This document shows positions 44,834 through 54,580 of a DNA stretch of 64,000 nt, piece after piece. The notes below the pieces were generated by a model, which saw only the letters and a program-made list of their open reading frames with translations, did not search any database and was not told the origin of the DNA. The DNA comes from Candidatus Phycosocius spiralis (GTDB lineage: Bacteria > Pseudomonadota > Alphaproteobacteria > Caulobacterales > Aquidulcibacteraceae): positions 1 through 64,000 of the forward strand of contig NZ_BPFZ01000014.1 in NCBI RefSeq assembly GCF_030158815.1, in the 5' to 3' direction. The number at the start of each line of letters is the position of its first letter. Position 1 is the first letter of the stretch. The position numbers and the translations under genes were made by a program.

Positions 44834-45098
44834 GTTTGGTGCCCTTTCCGGCCACCGAACCGCTTTTCGATGATAACCGGGCGTTATGTCGCATCAAGTC
44901 CAGCTTTCCTTTGCAAAGCTACCGCCCGAGGTCCGGTTCTTTTTTGCCTAAATGGCGCGGTCTTAATTTCTTGATTTGAAAGCGCAACTTGGTTCTAAAG
45001 AACCAAACGCGCGTCAATGGCTCAAAGCGGACTTAACCCGTCAAAATCACCCACAAACAATGGAATTAGGCCTTTGGGTAGGCAAGGCCTGCACCAAA
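44834..45098. repeat. MITE-like dispersed element, copy B
   Basis: Copy B of the element at 27305-27582, same orientation. Ends are TTTGGTGC and GCACCAAA. It shares the ACCGGGCGTT block, GCATCAAGTCCAGCTTTCCT, the near-palindrome TTGGTTCTAAAGAACCAA (44989-45006, one mismatch pair) and GTCAAAATC. It lies between the AI-2E family gene start and the hisI stop. Confidence 0.75.
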
Positions 45099-45138
45099 TC
45101 CATCCTCGACGATGGCGAGTTGATCATTCTCGCGAAAC

Positions 45139-45570
45139 TCATTTCTTTGTGGGCGGCGGCAAGTCCAAAAGTTGTGTTAAACCGCCGCCATCTCCTAAGG
45201 CCGCGCGGTAAAAGCAGGACTGAAAGCCCACATGGCAACACCCGCCGTCGCCTTCGACGCGAACTTTGAGGAGGATGGTATCTTGATCACAATCCACGCG
45301 CAGCTCTTGCACGTGCTGTAGATGCCCTGAGGTTTCGCCTTTCTTCCAAAGCCTTTGGCGCGAACGTGACCAATAATGGGCAATCCCCGTTTCCAAGGTC
45401 AGGCTTAAGGCTTCCGCGTTCATCCAAGCGAGCATCAGCACGTCACCGCTTTGGCTATCTTGGGCAATAGTGGGGATTAAGCCACCCTGATCAAACCGGG
45501 GCATCAGGGTCAAACCTCGCTCGAGCTCGTATGTTGATTTTGGCGTGGGAAAAGGGGTATGTGGGGCCAC
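45139..45570 (-). CDS. hisI: Phosphoribosyl-AMP cyclohydrolase HisI
   Basis: The 143-residue enzyme catalyses the third step of histidine synthesis, opening the purine ring of phosphoribosyl-AMP. The conserved blocks are [30 protein letters not shown], and the metal-binding [11 protein letters not shown] and GDGGCCHVG. It is the single-function form without the HisE domain. It is not with other his genes here. It is 133 bases downstream of folE on the same strand, and the two may share a transcript. Confidence 0.95.
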   Translation of the reverse strand: MAPHTPFPTPKSTYELERGLTLMPRFDQGGLIPTIAQDSQSGDVLMLAWMNAEALSLTLETGIAHYWSRSRQRLWKKGETSGHLQHVQELRVDCDQDTILLKVRVEGDGGCCHVGFQSCFYRAALGDGGGLTQLLDLPPPTKK

Positions 45571-45703
45571 GGATGTGCCTTTGTATGGTAAGGTGCACCC
45601 TTATTGGCACAAATTGCGCCAAATCTGCAATCAACAAAATTGTGCCGGGCTTTGTTAGGCCTAGCACATCTGCTCCATCAATCACGCAAGCAGCTAAAAA
45701 GGC

Positions 45704-46321
45704 TTAATTATATCCAGCCAAGCGCAAGAACCGGTCTTTGAGTTCGCGATCGGTTTTGAAAACACCGGTGAATTGGGTGGTGATGGTGGCCACATTGGGG
45801 TGGTGAACCCCGCGCGTGGTCATGCATTGATGCTTGGCATCCAAAAGGACAGCAACCCCTGCCGGGCGAAGCGCCTCAGTAATGCAATCGGCAATCTGTG
45901 CGGTCATGGTTTCTTGGGTTTGCAAGCGCTTGCCAAAGATTTCCACGACGCGCGCGATCTTGGAAATGCCAACAACCCGATTGGTCGGCATATAAGCAAT
46001 ATGGGCGCGACCAAGTATGGGCACCATATGATGCTCACAATGGCTCTCTAGATCGATATCGCGTAACATCACAATATCATCATAGCCTTGAACATCCTCA
46101 AAGGTCCGGCTGAGTTCGGCTGCAGGGTCCATTTCATAACCCGCAAAAAATTCGCGATAAGCTTCAACCACCCGCTTGGGCGTGTCGATTAAGCCTTCCC
46201 GGTCTGGATTGTCGCCTGCCCATTGCAAAAGGGTGCGAACCGCAGCCATAGCCTCTTCGCGCGTGGGGCGGTTATCGTCTGGTGCCTCATTAACAAGGCG
46301 CGGATCTGTAATTGCATCCAT
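45704..46321 (-). CDS. folE: GTP cyclohydrolase I FolE
   Basis: The start used (GGGG nine bases upstream) gives 205 residues; a longer frame reaches 238. FolE converts GTP to dihydroneopterin triphosphate, entry point of folate and pterin synthesis. The signature segments are [15 protein letters not shown], the zinc site [16 protein letters not shown], and [14 protein letters not shown], with the second Cys in [11 protein letters not shown]. The length and both zinc Cys/His ligands are intact. hisI follows on the same strand. Confidence 0.95.
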   Translation of the reverse strand: MDAITDPRLVNEAPDDNRPTREEAMAAVRTLLQWAGDNPDREGLIDTPKRVVEAYREFFAGYEMDPAAELSRTFEDVQGYDDIVMLRDIDLESHCEHHMVPILGRAHIAYMPTNRVVGISKIARVVEIFGKRLQTQETMTAQIADCITEALRPAGVAVLLDAKHQCMTTRGVHHPNVATITTQFTGVFKTDRELKDRFLRLAGYN

Positions 46322-46525
46322 GAGCATGTGCCCCTTCTTAAGGGGTCGGAGGTCGAGCCGGTAAACCGGTCTTAACGCCCGCCCTGATTTCTCTCTATAC
46401 GCCCATAAGGATGGCCGCACCGTTTATACTGTCTTCGCCTGAGCAAAAATTCAGTCTATGAGACTAGCTCTTAACTAAACACTTAATCGCTCTAGAGTCT
46501 ACGTTGTCTTTCTACCTTGGATCAC

Positions 46526-47920
46526 ATGATGCGTGTAATCAAACTGTTCAATACCTTAGTCCGGCAAAAGGTGCGCTTTGTGCCTCAAGACCCCAAACGG
46601 GTGACCCTCTATGTATGCGGACCCACGGTTTATAATTTCGCCCATATTGGCAATGGTCGCCCGGTTGTGGTGTTTGACACTTTGTTCCGATTGCTGCGCA
46701 CGATCTATGGGCATGAGCATGTGATCTATGCGCGTAATATCACAGATGTTGACGACCGGATCAATGCTTTAGCATTAGAACAAGGCTTACAGATCGGGGC
46801 AATTACTCAAAAATACACTCAAATTTACCACGATGACATGGCGGCATTAGGGGCGCTGCCACCAACCTTAGAACCCAAAGTCACCGCCCATATGGATGAT
46901 ATCATCAGCTTGATTGGCAGGCTTTTGGCAAAAGACCACGCCTATCAGACTGAAGATGGTATTTATTTTTCTGTACGCTCCATGCCCAATTACGGCCAAT
47001 TATCGGGCCGAAAAGTAGAGGATAATGAGGCAGGGGCCCGCATTTCCATAGACACCAAAAAACATGACCCTGCCGACTTTGCGCTTTGGAAGGCGGCAAA
47101 ACCGGGTGAGCCTTATTGGGAAGCACCCTTTGGCGCGGGGCGCCCCGGCTGGCATATTGAATGCTCGGCCATGATTGAAAGCAATTTAGGCCTCACAATT
47201 GATATTCATGGCGGCGGTCATGATCTCATTTTTCCCCATCACGAAAATGAAATTGCCCAATCCGTATGCGCCCATGATGGCGCGCCCTTGGCCCATATCT
47301 GGATGCATAACGGCTTTTTGACGATGAATTCGGATAAAATGTCGAAGTCATTGGGCAATGTTGAACTTGTGCATCAATTGGTGGAGCGCTGGCCAGGCGA
47401 AGCCTTGCGGCTCGCTTTACTTTCTGCGCATTACCGGGCACCCCTCGATTGGACCGATGAGCTGATCTTGCAGTCGATGAAAACTTTGGACCGTCTCTAC
47501 CGCGCCCTTAACAAGGTTTGGTACGAGCGGGTTGAGCCGATCATGCCAGATGGCATCCTCGCCGCATTGTGCGATGATCTCAATACCCCCAAAGCCCTTG
47601 CGGAACTCTCCATGTTGGCGCGCAAAGTCAATAAGGCCGAGACGATTGAGGACCGCAATCGGGCGAAAGCAGAGTTATTGGGTGGGGGTCTATTATTGGG
47701 GATTTTAGGTCAAGAGCCACAAGTTTGGCTTTCGCGGGCAGAGGCGGCACATGACGATGCTGACACAAATCGGGAGATTGATGCTATGGTGCAAGCGCGC
47801 TTTGAAGCTCGTGCCAATCGCAATTGGGCAGAAGCCGACCGGCTACGCAGCGAATTGGCCGCCCTCGGCGTTGAAATTACCGATGCTAAGGATGGATCAA
47901 GTTGGCGCTATACTTCTTAA
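46526..47920 (+). CDS. cysS: Cysteinyl-tRNA synthetase
   Basis: The 464-residue class I synthetase charges tRNA-Cys. The HIGH-like motif is PTVYNFAHIGNGRP, preceded by the zinc Cys of LYVCGPT; the other zinc ligands are in HIECSAM and HHENEIAQS. The KMSKS loop is DKMSKSLGN. The start is one of two adjacent ATGs (46526, 46529); a TTG at 46517 is less likely. The anticodon-binding helical part at the C terminus is complete. Confidence 0.95.
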   Translation: MMRVIKLFNTLVRQKVRFVPQDPKRVTLYVCGPTVYNFAHIGNGRPVVVFDTLFRLLRTIYGHEHVIYARNITDVDDRINALALEQGLQIGAITQKYTQIYHDDMAALGALPPTLEPKVTAHMDDIISLIGRLLAKDHAYQTEDGIYFSVRSMPNYGQLSGRKVEDNEAGARISIDTKKHDPADFALWKAAKPGEPYWEAPFGAGRPGWHIECSAMIESNLGLTIDIHGGGHDLIFPHHENEIAQSVCAHDGAPLAHIWMHNGFLTMNSDKMSKSLGNVELVHQLVERWPGEALRLALLSAHYRAPLDWTDELILQSMKTLDRLYRALNKVWYERVEPIMPDGILAALCDDLNTPKALAELSMLARKVNKAETIEDRNRAKAELLGGGLLLGILGQEPQVWLSRAEAAHDDADTNREIDAMVQARFEARANRNWAEADRLRSELAALGVEITDAKDGSSWRYTS

Positions 47921-48114
47921 GAATATAATCAGTTCTTTAAGTGTCCCATTCCTTGTGACTTATGCACACCCAGTTTGGTCGCCCACTGCCGGTCACTCAG
48001 GGTCGGTTTTCGATGCTAACTTAGATGGTTTTCGTTTCTATTATGGTCTAGAGCGCTGCCCCATAGGTGCCAAGTGGTCATGTATCGTCACCAATTTGAA
48101 GGAAAGCTCCCCAG

Positions 48115-48663
48115 ATGGATATCAAAAAAATACCACCAGGCCTTGATATGCCAAATGACATCAATGTGGTGATTGAAGTGCCACTGGGTGGGGAGCCAAT
48201 TAAATACGAAATCGACAAAGTATCGGGCGCAATGTTTGTTGACCGTTTTTTATATACGCCGATGCGCTACCCAACCAATTATGGCTTTATACCGGGCACG
48301 TTGTCGGGTGACGGGGATCCGGTTGACGTGTTGTGCGTTGGTCGGCGCGCTTTGATACCTGGCTGTGTGTTAAGGGTGAAGCCCATCGGGGTTTTGTTGA
48401 TGGAAGATCAAGCGGGCTTTGACGAAAAAATCCTCGCCGTACCAATCCCGAAATTGACTGCCTTTTATGATGGCGTGGATAGCTACAAGGACTTGCCAGC
48501 CATTCAAGTCGCCCAGATTGAGCACTTTTTTGCCCATTATAAGGACTTGGAGCCCGGCAAATGGACCAAGCTTAAGGGTTGGCAAGACGCCGATGTCGCC
48601 AAAACCATGATCTTGGAGGGCGTGAAGCGCGCCAACGCCGCAGGCTTTGGCTATCAGGCTTAA
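48115..48663 (+). CDS. ppa: Inorganic pyrophosphatase (family I)
   Basis: The 182-residue enzyme hydrolyses pyrophosphate and pulls biosynthetic reactions forward. The metal-site signature is DGDPVDVL, with KYEIDK and YPTNYGFIP before it and the C-terminal active-site Lys region. The N-terminal MDIKKI start fits the family. An upstream GGAAAGCTCC ribosome-site region precedes the ATG. The length is normal for bacteria. Confidence 0.96.
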   Translation: MDIKKIPPGLDMPNDINVVIEVPLGGEPIKYEIDKVSGAMFVDRFLYTPMRYPTNYGFIPGTLSGDGDPVDVLCVGRRALIPGCVLRVKPIGVLLMEDQAGFDEKILAVPIPKLTAFYDGVDSYKDLPAIQVAQIEHFFAHYKDLEPGKWTKLKGWQDADVAKTMILEGVKRANAAGFGYQA

Positions 48664-48946
48664 TTGTGTCGGGCTGAGCACCATGAGCATAATCTCATGC
48701 CAATAGCGTAGTTAGGCTTTCGTGGACGAGATTATGCCCCCATTTCGGGCGAGGTCTCGCGGTACGCGCCTGATAAGGGCTTACTGGGGAAGGGATGTCT
48801 CTTCCCCCCTCGGGCTGCAGGGCAGTGCACGCTGGGGCGGGTTGTGCACGCAACGCCTCCCCTTACTCGAAACAATGCCAGCGCTTACTCCTCGGTAATC
48901 CCTACTTGAGGAGGAGATTTCCAACTAATGAAGGGGCGGTAATGCC
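48664..48946. other. GC-rich structured intergenic region between convergent genes
   Basis: This 283-base stretch has several inverted repeats: GCATAATCTC (48687-48696) with GAGATTATGC (48728-48737), and GGGGAAG (48786-48792) with CTTCCCC (48801-48807), followed by GC-rich segments that can pair and a GTGCACGC repeated pattern around 48830-48860. It could end both transcripts or encode a structured RNA. No known RNA family was recognised. Confidence 0.45.
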
Positions 48947-49729
48947 CTATCGCGGGGCCATACGGATGGCGCCGTCAAGACGCACGTCTTCGCCGTTGAA
49001 ATAGCTATTGGTGATTATAGCGATGGCCAAGTGCGCATATTCTTGGGGCAAGCCCAAGCGCTTTGGGAAGGGTACACTCAAGGCCAGGGCTTGCTTGACG
49101 GCCTCTGGCGCTGCCTGCATCAAGGGCGTATTGAAAATACCAGGCAAAATGGTGTTCACTCGAATGCCTTCACCCATTAAGTCGCGAGCAATCGGTAAGG
49201 TCATACCTACCACACCACCTTTGGAAGCCGAATAAGCCGCTTGTCCGATCTGCCCATCCTCTGCCGCCACCGAAGCTGTGTTTACAATTGCACCGCGTTC
49301 GCCATCTTCCAAGGGTTCAAGCGTCATCATGCCCGCGGCTGACTTGGCGAGGCACCGGAATGTGCCAACCAAATTGATCTGAATGATTTTATCAAAGCTA
49401 TCGAGGGGGAAATGCATAATCGCGCCAGTGGTTTTATCGCGTGAGGCGGTTTTGATCGCATTAGCCGTTCCCGCACAATTGACTAAAATGCGCTCTTGCC
49501 CATGGGCTTTGCGCGCTTTGACAAAGCCTGCATCGACACTTTCCTCAGAAGTGACATTGACATTGCAATAAAGGCCGCCAATTTCTTTGGCGAGTTCTTC
49601 GCCACGCGTGGCATTTAGATCAAAAATCGCTACTTTCACGCCTTGCGCCGCTAAAGCCCGCCCAGTGGCTTCACCAAGCCCAGAGGCACCCCCTGTGACA
49701 ATGGCGGCGATAGATGTGTCGAGTTTCAT
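48947..49729 (-). CDS. Short-chain dehydrogenase, 3-hydroxyacyl-CoA dehydrogenase type II-like
   Basis: The 260-residue SDR has the TGGASGLGEAT cofactor motif, a D after the second strand (FDLNATRGEEL) that favours NAD, VNCAGTANA, a Ser in NTASVAAEDG and YSASKGG (YxxxK). This set with the long insertion after NAG is that of type II hydroxyacyl-CoA/hydroxysteroid dehydrogenases of fatty-acid or branched-chain amino-acid breakdown. The substrate is an inference from family resemblance. It is convergent with ppa. Confidence 0.87.
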   Translation of the reverse strand: MKLDTSIAAIVTGGASGLGEATGRALAAQGVKVAIFDLNATRGEELAKEIGGLYCNVNVTSEESVDAGFVKARKAHGQERILVNCAGTANAIKTASRDKTTGAIMHFPLDSFDKIIQINLVGTFRCLAKSAAGMMTLEPLEDGERGAIVNTASVAAEDGQIGQAAYSASKGGVVGMTLPIARDLMGEGIRVNTILPGIFNTPLMQAAPEAVKQALALSVPFPKRLGLPQEYAHLAIAIITNSYFNGEDVRLDGAIRMAPR

Positions 49730-49870
49730 GGTGGATTCTCCTTAATTTTTGGCTTGGGTTAGAATGAATGGGCCTCAGCCCAAAGCCCGCACTTCTGGCA
49801 TTCATTACCGGGGTAGGCAATGAATAGGGTGTGAGCTACATGCACTAATCTTGATTGTGGAATAACGCCC

Positions 49871-51055
49871 TTGCTTGAAACCACCCCAACCTTACTCTCC
49901 TTGACAGGCAAGACTATCCTGCAAGTAGTACCAGAAATGGCAACTGGCGGGGTGGAGCAAACCACGCTAGAAGTTGCTAGTGCAATCATAGCTGCAGGCG
50001 GAAAGGCCATTGTGTTCAGTCAGGGCGGCCGCTTGGTGAACGAGCTTGAAGACCTAGGCGCGCGTCATATCCAAGGCCCGGCCGCTTCCAAAAATCCATG
50101 GACCGTGTTTGTGACCAATCCATGGCGTCTGATCAAGCTGATGGAGAAAGAGCGGATTGACCTTGTCCATGCCCGCTCCAGAGCCCCGGCTTGGAGCGCG
50201 TGGATTGCAACCCGCTGGACAACAACCCCATTTGTCACGACTTATCATGGGATCTATAATGCCAAATCAGGTCTAAAGCGTTTGTATAATAGCGTGATGG
50301 CGCGTGGCGACCGCGTGATTGCCAATTCGTTTTTCACCCAAAACCACGTAATCGAGGAACATAAGACCGCGCCCCCAATCCTTACCGTCATTTATCGGGG
50401 CGTGGATATTGCCACCTTTAACCCTCAAGCTGTTAAGACTAGCCGGCGGAAAAGCTTGGCGGCCAGGTGGGGCATTTCGTTGAAAAGCGTGCGTCCACGG
50501 CTTATTTTACCCGCACGCCTCACACCATGGAAAGGTCAGCAGGTTTTGCTCTCCGCCCTGTTTATCCTGCACCAAAAAGGGATTGAGTTTGAGTGTTTGA
50601 TGGTTGGCGATGCGCAGGGACGTTATGAGTATCGTGACGATCTTAATGTCCAAACCCAGCGATTAGGATTAAGTGAGTGTGTCCATTTTGTTGGCCATTG
50701 TAACGATATGGCTGCAGCCTTTGCATTGTGCGATATTGCAATCACCCCCTCGATTGAACCTGAAGCATTTGGCCGCACAGCGGCAGAAGCCCAAGCTATG
50801 GGCCTACCAGTGATTGCCTCTGACCTTGGCGCGGCACGCGAAACCATAGACCCCGGTGTCACTGGATTGTTGACACCAGCTGGCGATGCACACGCTCTTG
50901 CATCAGCTATTGAACAACTAATCGCACTAACGCCCCTGGAGCGTAAGCGCATGGGTGCTGCAGGACAGGCGCGGATACAGCAGAAATTCACTACTTTGGC
51001 TTTGCAGCGCGCAACGGTTTTAGTGTATCAGCAACTCTTGCAAGCTCGCAATTGA
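49871..51055 (+). CDS. Glycosyltransferase family 4 protein
   Basis: The 394-residue product has the GT-B fold: N-terminal Rossmann domain (LQVVPEMATGGVEQTTLE, then VHARSRAPAWSAW) and C-terminal nucleotide-sugar domain (LPARLTPWKGQQVLL, PSIEPEAFGRTAAEAQAMG, the EX7E motif). It would add a hexose to LPS core or a surface polysaccharide. The start is a TTG. It overlaps the GT9 gene by four bases, so both are co-translated for one glycan, most likely LPS core. Confidence 0.87.
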   Translation: MLETTPTLLSLTGKTILQVVPEMATGGVEQTTLEVASAIIAAGGKAIVFSQGGRLVNELEDLGARHIQGPAASKNPWTVFVTNPWRLIKLMEKERIDLVHARSRAPAWSAWIATRWTTTPFVTTYHGIYNAKSGLKRLYNSVMARGDRVIANSFFTQNHVIEEHKTAPPILTVIYRGVDIATFNPQAVKTSRRKSLAARWGISLKSVRPRLILPARLTPWKGQQVLLSALFILHQKGIEFECLMVGDAQGRYEYRDDLNVQTQRLGLSECVHFVGHCNDMAAAFALCDIAITPSIEPEAFGRTAAEAQAMGLPVIASDLGAARETIDPGVTGLLTPAGDAHALASAIEQLIALTPLERKRMGAAGQARIQQKFTTLALQRATVLVYQQLLQARN

Positions 51056-52065
51056 TTGGAAAAAAAGTGCGTAAAGAGCGGATCTTAGTGGTTCTTATCG
51101 GGAATTTGGGGGACGCTGTTCTTGCAACAGCACCATTGGCTATGCTGCGCTCGCATCATCATCAAGCCGAAATCACGGTTTTAACTCTACGCAGCAATGC
51201 GCGGTTTTTCACGAAATCCCCTTTCGTGGACCGTGTGGATGCCCGCTGGCCACAGCATAATTGGATCGATAGGCTCAAACTTGTGTGGTCCATCCGCAAA
51301 GATCGCTATGACATGATTTATGATCTAACCAATAGTGCCGAAAGCGACGCGCTTTTTGCAGCTTTAAACCCATTTCCACCCAATTGGTCTGGTGGTGTAC
51401 ACGGATGTTCCCATCCCCATACCGACCGTGGCCGACTGATGCTGCACCGTTTAGACCGTCATGCCGCCCAATTAATGACCTGTGGCATCAGTCCAAAAGA
51501 TGGTTATGCCCCTGGGGTATCGCCCTTGCCACAACTTGATTGGGTTGAATCTGTCGTGAAAGATGCTCATAAGCTTTCACCCAGTCATTATGGCATTCAA
51601 GCGCCGTTTGCATTTTTAGCACCCGAAGGCCCCCCTGCAGAACCCATGAAGCGCTGGCCAACTGAGCGCTATGGAGAGCTCGCCTTGGCTTTACTGGCCC
51701 GCGGTATCCATCCGGTTTTGGTCGGCGGGCCAGGAGGGGTGGAACAAGCGATCGAAATCCGTTCCATGGCACCAGGCGCGCTTGATCTCGTGGCGCGTCT
51801 AGACATTTTCCAATTCATAGGTTTGGCAAGACAATCTTGTTTAGCGATTGGTTCTGAAGGTGATATGGCTATCATCGCAGCCGCCGCTGGTGCACCCACA
51901 TTAGCTATCATTAACCCCAATGAAGCCAGTGTGCGCAAGGCCGCACCACGCGGTACGGCCACGGTTGGATTGGTCGCACGCAACTTTGATACCATCAAGG
52001 TTCAAGATGTGTTATCGGCCGCACGCGCTGTTGCACCGACAATTCTTGAAGCTCAAGCATCATGA
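51052..52065 (+). CDS. Glycosyltransferase family 9 (heptosyltransferase-like)
   Basis: The 337-residue product has the GT9 layout of ADP-heptose:LPS heptosyltransferases (RILVVLIGNLGDAVLATAPLAML at the start; a GEDMAIIAAAAGAPTLAI-like segment at the C-terminal nucleotide site, here GSEGDMAII). The start is a TTG inside the preceding stop (TTGA); a GTG five codons on is an alternative. Coupling with the GT4 gene suggests a shared role in LPS core or another envelope glycan. The exact sugar is unknown. Confidence 0.85.
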   Translation: MIGKKVRKERILVVLIGNLGDAVLATAPLAMLRSHHHQAEITVLTLRSNARFFTKSPFVDRVDARWPQHNWIDRLKLVWSIRKDRYDMIYDLTNSAESDALFAALNPFPPNWSGGVHGCSHPHTDRGRLMLHRLDRHAAQLMTCGISPKDGYAPGVSPLPQLDWVESVVKDAHKLSPSHYGIQAPFAFLAPEGPPAEPMKRWPTERYGELALALLARGIHPVLVGGPGGVEQAIEIRSMAPGALDLVARLDIFQFIGLARQSCLAIGSEGDMAIIAAAAGAPTLAIINPNEASVRKAAPRGTATVGLVARNFDTIKVQDVLSAARAVAPTILEAQAS

Positions 52066-52171
52066 CGCCTTGAAGGATTGCTCAATTATAGCCATTATCT
52101 AACTAAGCTCGGATATTTCTGAGCTACAGGCATTTGCGGCACCAAACCGCGTAATCTATGGAGAGACGAAC

Positions 52172-52708
52172 ATCAGACGCCCAACGGCTGCCACGCCCAC
52201 AAAAGACGGTCCAAGGATCAATGAAGAAATCCGCGCTTCGCGCGTGCTTTTGATCGACGAAAATGGCGAAAAGCAAGGCGAAATGCCTTTGGCTGCTGCC
52301 CTTGAAGCAGCGGCAGAGGCCGGCCTTGACCTGGTTGAGATCGCCGGTAACGCTAACCCGCCAGTCGTGAAAATTCTCGACTTTGGCAAATTCAAATTCC
52401 AAGAGCAAAAAAAGAGAAATGAAGCGCGCAAGCGCCAGAAGGTTGTTGAGCTTAAGGAAATCAAGCTCCGCCCGATGATTGACGACCATGATTATGACGT
52501 CAAAGTGCGAGCGATGAGTCGCTTTTTCGATGAAGGTGACAAGGTCAAAGTAACTTTACGGTTTAGAGGGCGCGAAATGGCGCACCAGCATTTAGGAGTC
52601 GATTTACTGATGCGGGTGAAGCGCGACTTTGAAACCATCGCCAAAGTCGAAAGTGAACCTCGCCTTGAAGGTAAACAAATGACCATGGTGATGTCACCGC
52701 GGACATAA
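52172..52708 (+). CDS. infC: Translation initiation factor IF-3 with non-canonical ATC start
   Basis: The product has the full IF-3 layout: basic N-terminal tail, [22 protein letters not shown], the linker with [20 protein letters not shown], and the C-terminal domain with KEIKLRP and [17 protein letters not shown]. The first canonical start in frame (GTG at 52244) would remove conserved N-terminal residues. Only an ATC at 52172 with GGAGAG upstream gives the normal length (178 residues). Rare starts (ATT in E. coli) are known for infC and let IF-3 limit its own synthesis. Confidence 0.9.
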   Translation: MRRPTAATPTKDGPRINEEIRASRVLLIDENGEKQGEMPLAAALEAAAEAGLDLVEIAGNANPPVVKILDFGKFKFQEQKKRNEARKRQKVVELKEIKLRPMIDDHDYDVKVRAMSRFFDEGDKVKVTLRFRGREMAHQHLGVDLLMRVKRDFETIAKVESEPRLEGKQMTMVMSPRT

Positions 52709-52844
52709 GGTGCTTGTGGTGTTGCATGCTTGATTGAGCTGTCCTCATGCCTGTGCAGTGGGGCGTTTTTCAAAAGCGGACATTCGCCAGCAGCTAGAGT
52801 GAGGTCCGACAGGACTGCAGCACCTCAAGAGAGGCGATCTTGGT

Positions 52845-53085
52845 TTATTTTCACTTGGACAGCCTTTGCTACAGGCTATGCCTACGCAAAGGCTTGGTTC
52901 GAGTTTGAGCGCCCAAGCTGGGGTGTCAAGGGGCGCGCTTCGCGCGTCGACGATGTCGATTGCACCCCTTGACTCCCCAACTTGCGCAAAAAGAATTGTC
53001 AGACGGCTTCAAGGCAAGCGGAGCGACGCATTGAACCGTTCCGAGTCAGTTGGCCAAAGCCCCACATCAAGAAGCTCGGGAATTG
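52845..53085. repeat. Two-hairpin dispersed repeat, copy 2
   Basis: Homologous to 15795-16030. The first hairpin has arms AGCCTTTGC (52861-52869) and GCAAAGGCT (52886-52894). The second has imperfect arms around 52911-52937 and 52961-52988 (AAGCTGGGGTGTCAAGGGG against CCCCTTGACTCCCCAACTT). The 3' block with TTGAACCGTTCC is shared. It lies between convergent infC and the xpaC-like gene. Confidence 0.8.
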
Positions 53086-53188
53086 CTTGACCATGGTGCA
53101 TTCCATTAGTGGAGAGCACCCTACTATTGACTGGCTCCAGGTCTTTGAGGCTCTGTCTCGTTATCATCGAGAAATAGCGAGGCAGAGT

Positions 53189-53839
53189 TTAGCGCGACTC
53201 CAGTTCATCTTTTAGTGCTTTGTCCAGTAGCGCCATATCCATGTCTACTGAGTCTAAATCTGGTGTCAGGACGACGTGCTCGAAATTGGCAAAGGCCGCC
53301 TCAAGGCGTACTAAAGTGTTGTCGATTTCGCTAAGGCGCGCTTGGCCTGCATGAACTTCCAGCTTTAGTCGATCGGACACCAAATTTGCTGTGGCGGGCA
53401 AATAATAGGTGAAAAAACGCAAAACATGATTGAGCTTTTCAGGTGCATTTGCTGTTGCATCAATGATCACCAAACTATGTCGCACAAGGGCGTGTAATGT
53501 GCGCCTCAATCCAAAGGGCACTTGATTGATGGCTTGATGGATCATTTGGGTCTGTTGATTGGCCTCAACTAACAGCGCTTGGCGCGGATCATCAAGAACA
53601 ATCTCTTTTTCCACGGCTAGCTCTGGAAGGCGAGATTGGCGTTTATGCCATTGCCTAGGCACAATGACCGTCAATAGAACATAGAGACCCAAGGCCGATA
53701 CAGCGGCAACAAATGGACCCGTGCGTACTTCTGTCAAAAGGGCAGCACCGAGACCTAACGACAACCACATAGCCCCAAAAACAACCCACCACGAAGTCGG
53801 TTGCTTGGTCGGTGTTCGCTTAATGGGAGACTTTTTCAT
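53189..53839 (-). CDS. XpaC-like protein (5-bromo-4-chloroindolyl phosphate hydrolysis family), copy 1
   Basis: The 216-residue product has two N-terminal membrane helices (WWVVFGAMWLSLGLGAALL, VAAVSALGLYVLLTVIVP) then a helical cytoplasmic part with FTYYLPATANLVSDRLKLE, a stretch matching the partner downstream in sequence order. XpaC-type proteins accompany TelA in many genomes. It is the last gene of the minus-strand telA operon, three bases after copy 2. Despite the family name, no hydrolase active site is visible. Confidence 0.8.
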   Translation of the reverse strand: MKKSPIKRTPTKQPTSWWVVFGAMWLSLGLGAALLTEVRTGPFVAAVSALGLYVLLTVIVPRQWHKRQSRLPELAVEKEIVLDDPRQALLVEANQQTQMIHQAINQVPFGLRRTLHALVRHSLVIIDATANAPEKLNHVLRFFTYYLPATANLVSDRLKLEVHAGQARLSEIDNTLVRLEAAFANFEHVVLTPDLDSVDMDMALLDKALKDELESR

Positions 53840-53842
53840 GAC

Positions 53843-54577
53843 CTAGCCCTTGGACTTATGTGCGAATTCATCATCCAATGACTGATCCAATAGACGCAAA
53901 TCAATCTCCAAATTGCGGGCGTCATGACCACGTAACCGGCTGGCGAAATCTGTGTAAGCTAGATTAAGCTTAGCTATCATCGCATCAATCTCGGCCAAAC
54001 GCGCGGTGTCTGTAGAGCCCGCAATCGTGCGGCGTGCTGCCAATAAATCGGCGGTGGCGGGCAGATAATAGGTATAAAGCCGCTGAACTTCTGATAATTT
54101 ATTGGGATCTTGATGCAGACCCATGTCTACTTCTTGGATCCGGGCCACCATTGCGCGCAAATGCGTGCCAAGCTCACCCTCCGCCACACTTGCAGCTGCC
54201 TCAAGCTGCATCCGCGACGCCTTTGCCTCTGCCATAACCTTTTGGTGGAGCTTGGTGTTGGCCTCAAGAATGGGCCGGTTAGAATCACTAGAGCGCGCTT
54301 GTGCTTCCCGATCGTTTTCGCCACCCTGATACCTACCAATATCCTCCTCTTCGTAGTCGTCATAGTCCCAGAGGTCATCTTTGGTTTCTCGTTTCGAGCC
54401 GCCAAACAAACCGATGGATCCACCTGCCGCAAAAAACAAACCGACCCCAACCCAAGGGTTAAAGTCACAAATCGCCCAAATAATGAACCAAAAGATCAAA
54501 GCGCCCATCGCTTTAGGCGATCGCAAACGGGGGGCTAATTCATCGGCTAACCAATCATCGGATTTGCGACGTGCCAT
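53843..54577 (-). CDS. XpaC-like protein, copy 2
   Basis: The 244-residue product has one hydrophobic hairpin near the N terminus (ALIFWFIIWAICDFNPWVGVGLFFAAGG), an acidic linker (about residues 60-85) and a C-terminal helical domain with YTYYLPATADLLAARRTIA, paralogous to copy 1. It follows telA by three bases and precedes copy 1 by three, so all three should be made together. It would sit at the inner membrane; its biochemical role is unproven. Confidence 0.8.
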   Translation of the reverse strand: MARRKSDDWLADELAPRLRSPKAMGALIFWFIIWAICDFNPWVGVGLFFAAGGSIGLFGGSKRETKDDLWDYDDYEEEDIGRYQGGENDREAQARSSDSNRPILEANTKLHQKVMAEAKASRMQLEAAASVAEGELGTHLRAMVARIQEVDMGLHQDPNKLSEVQRLYTYYLPATADLLAARRTIAGSTDTARLAEIDAMIAKLNLAYTDFASRLRGHDARNLEIDLRLLDQSLDDEFAHKSKG

Positions 54578-54580
54578 GGA

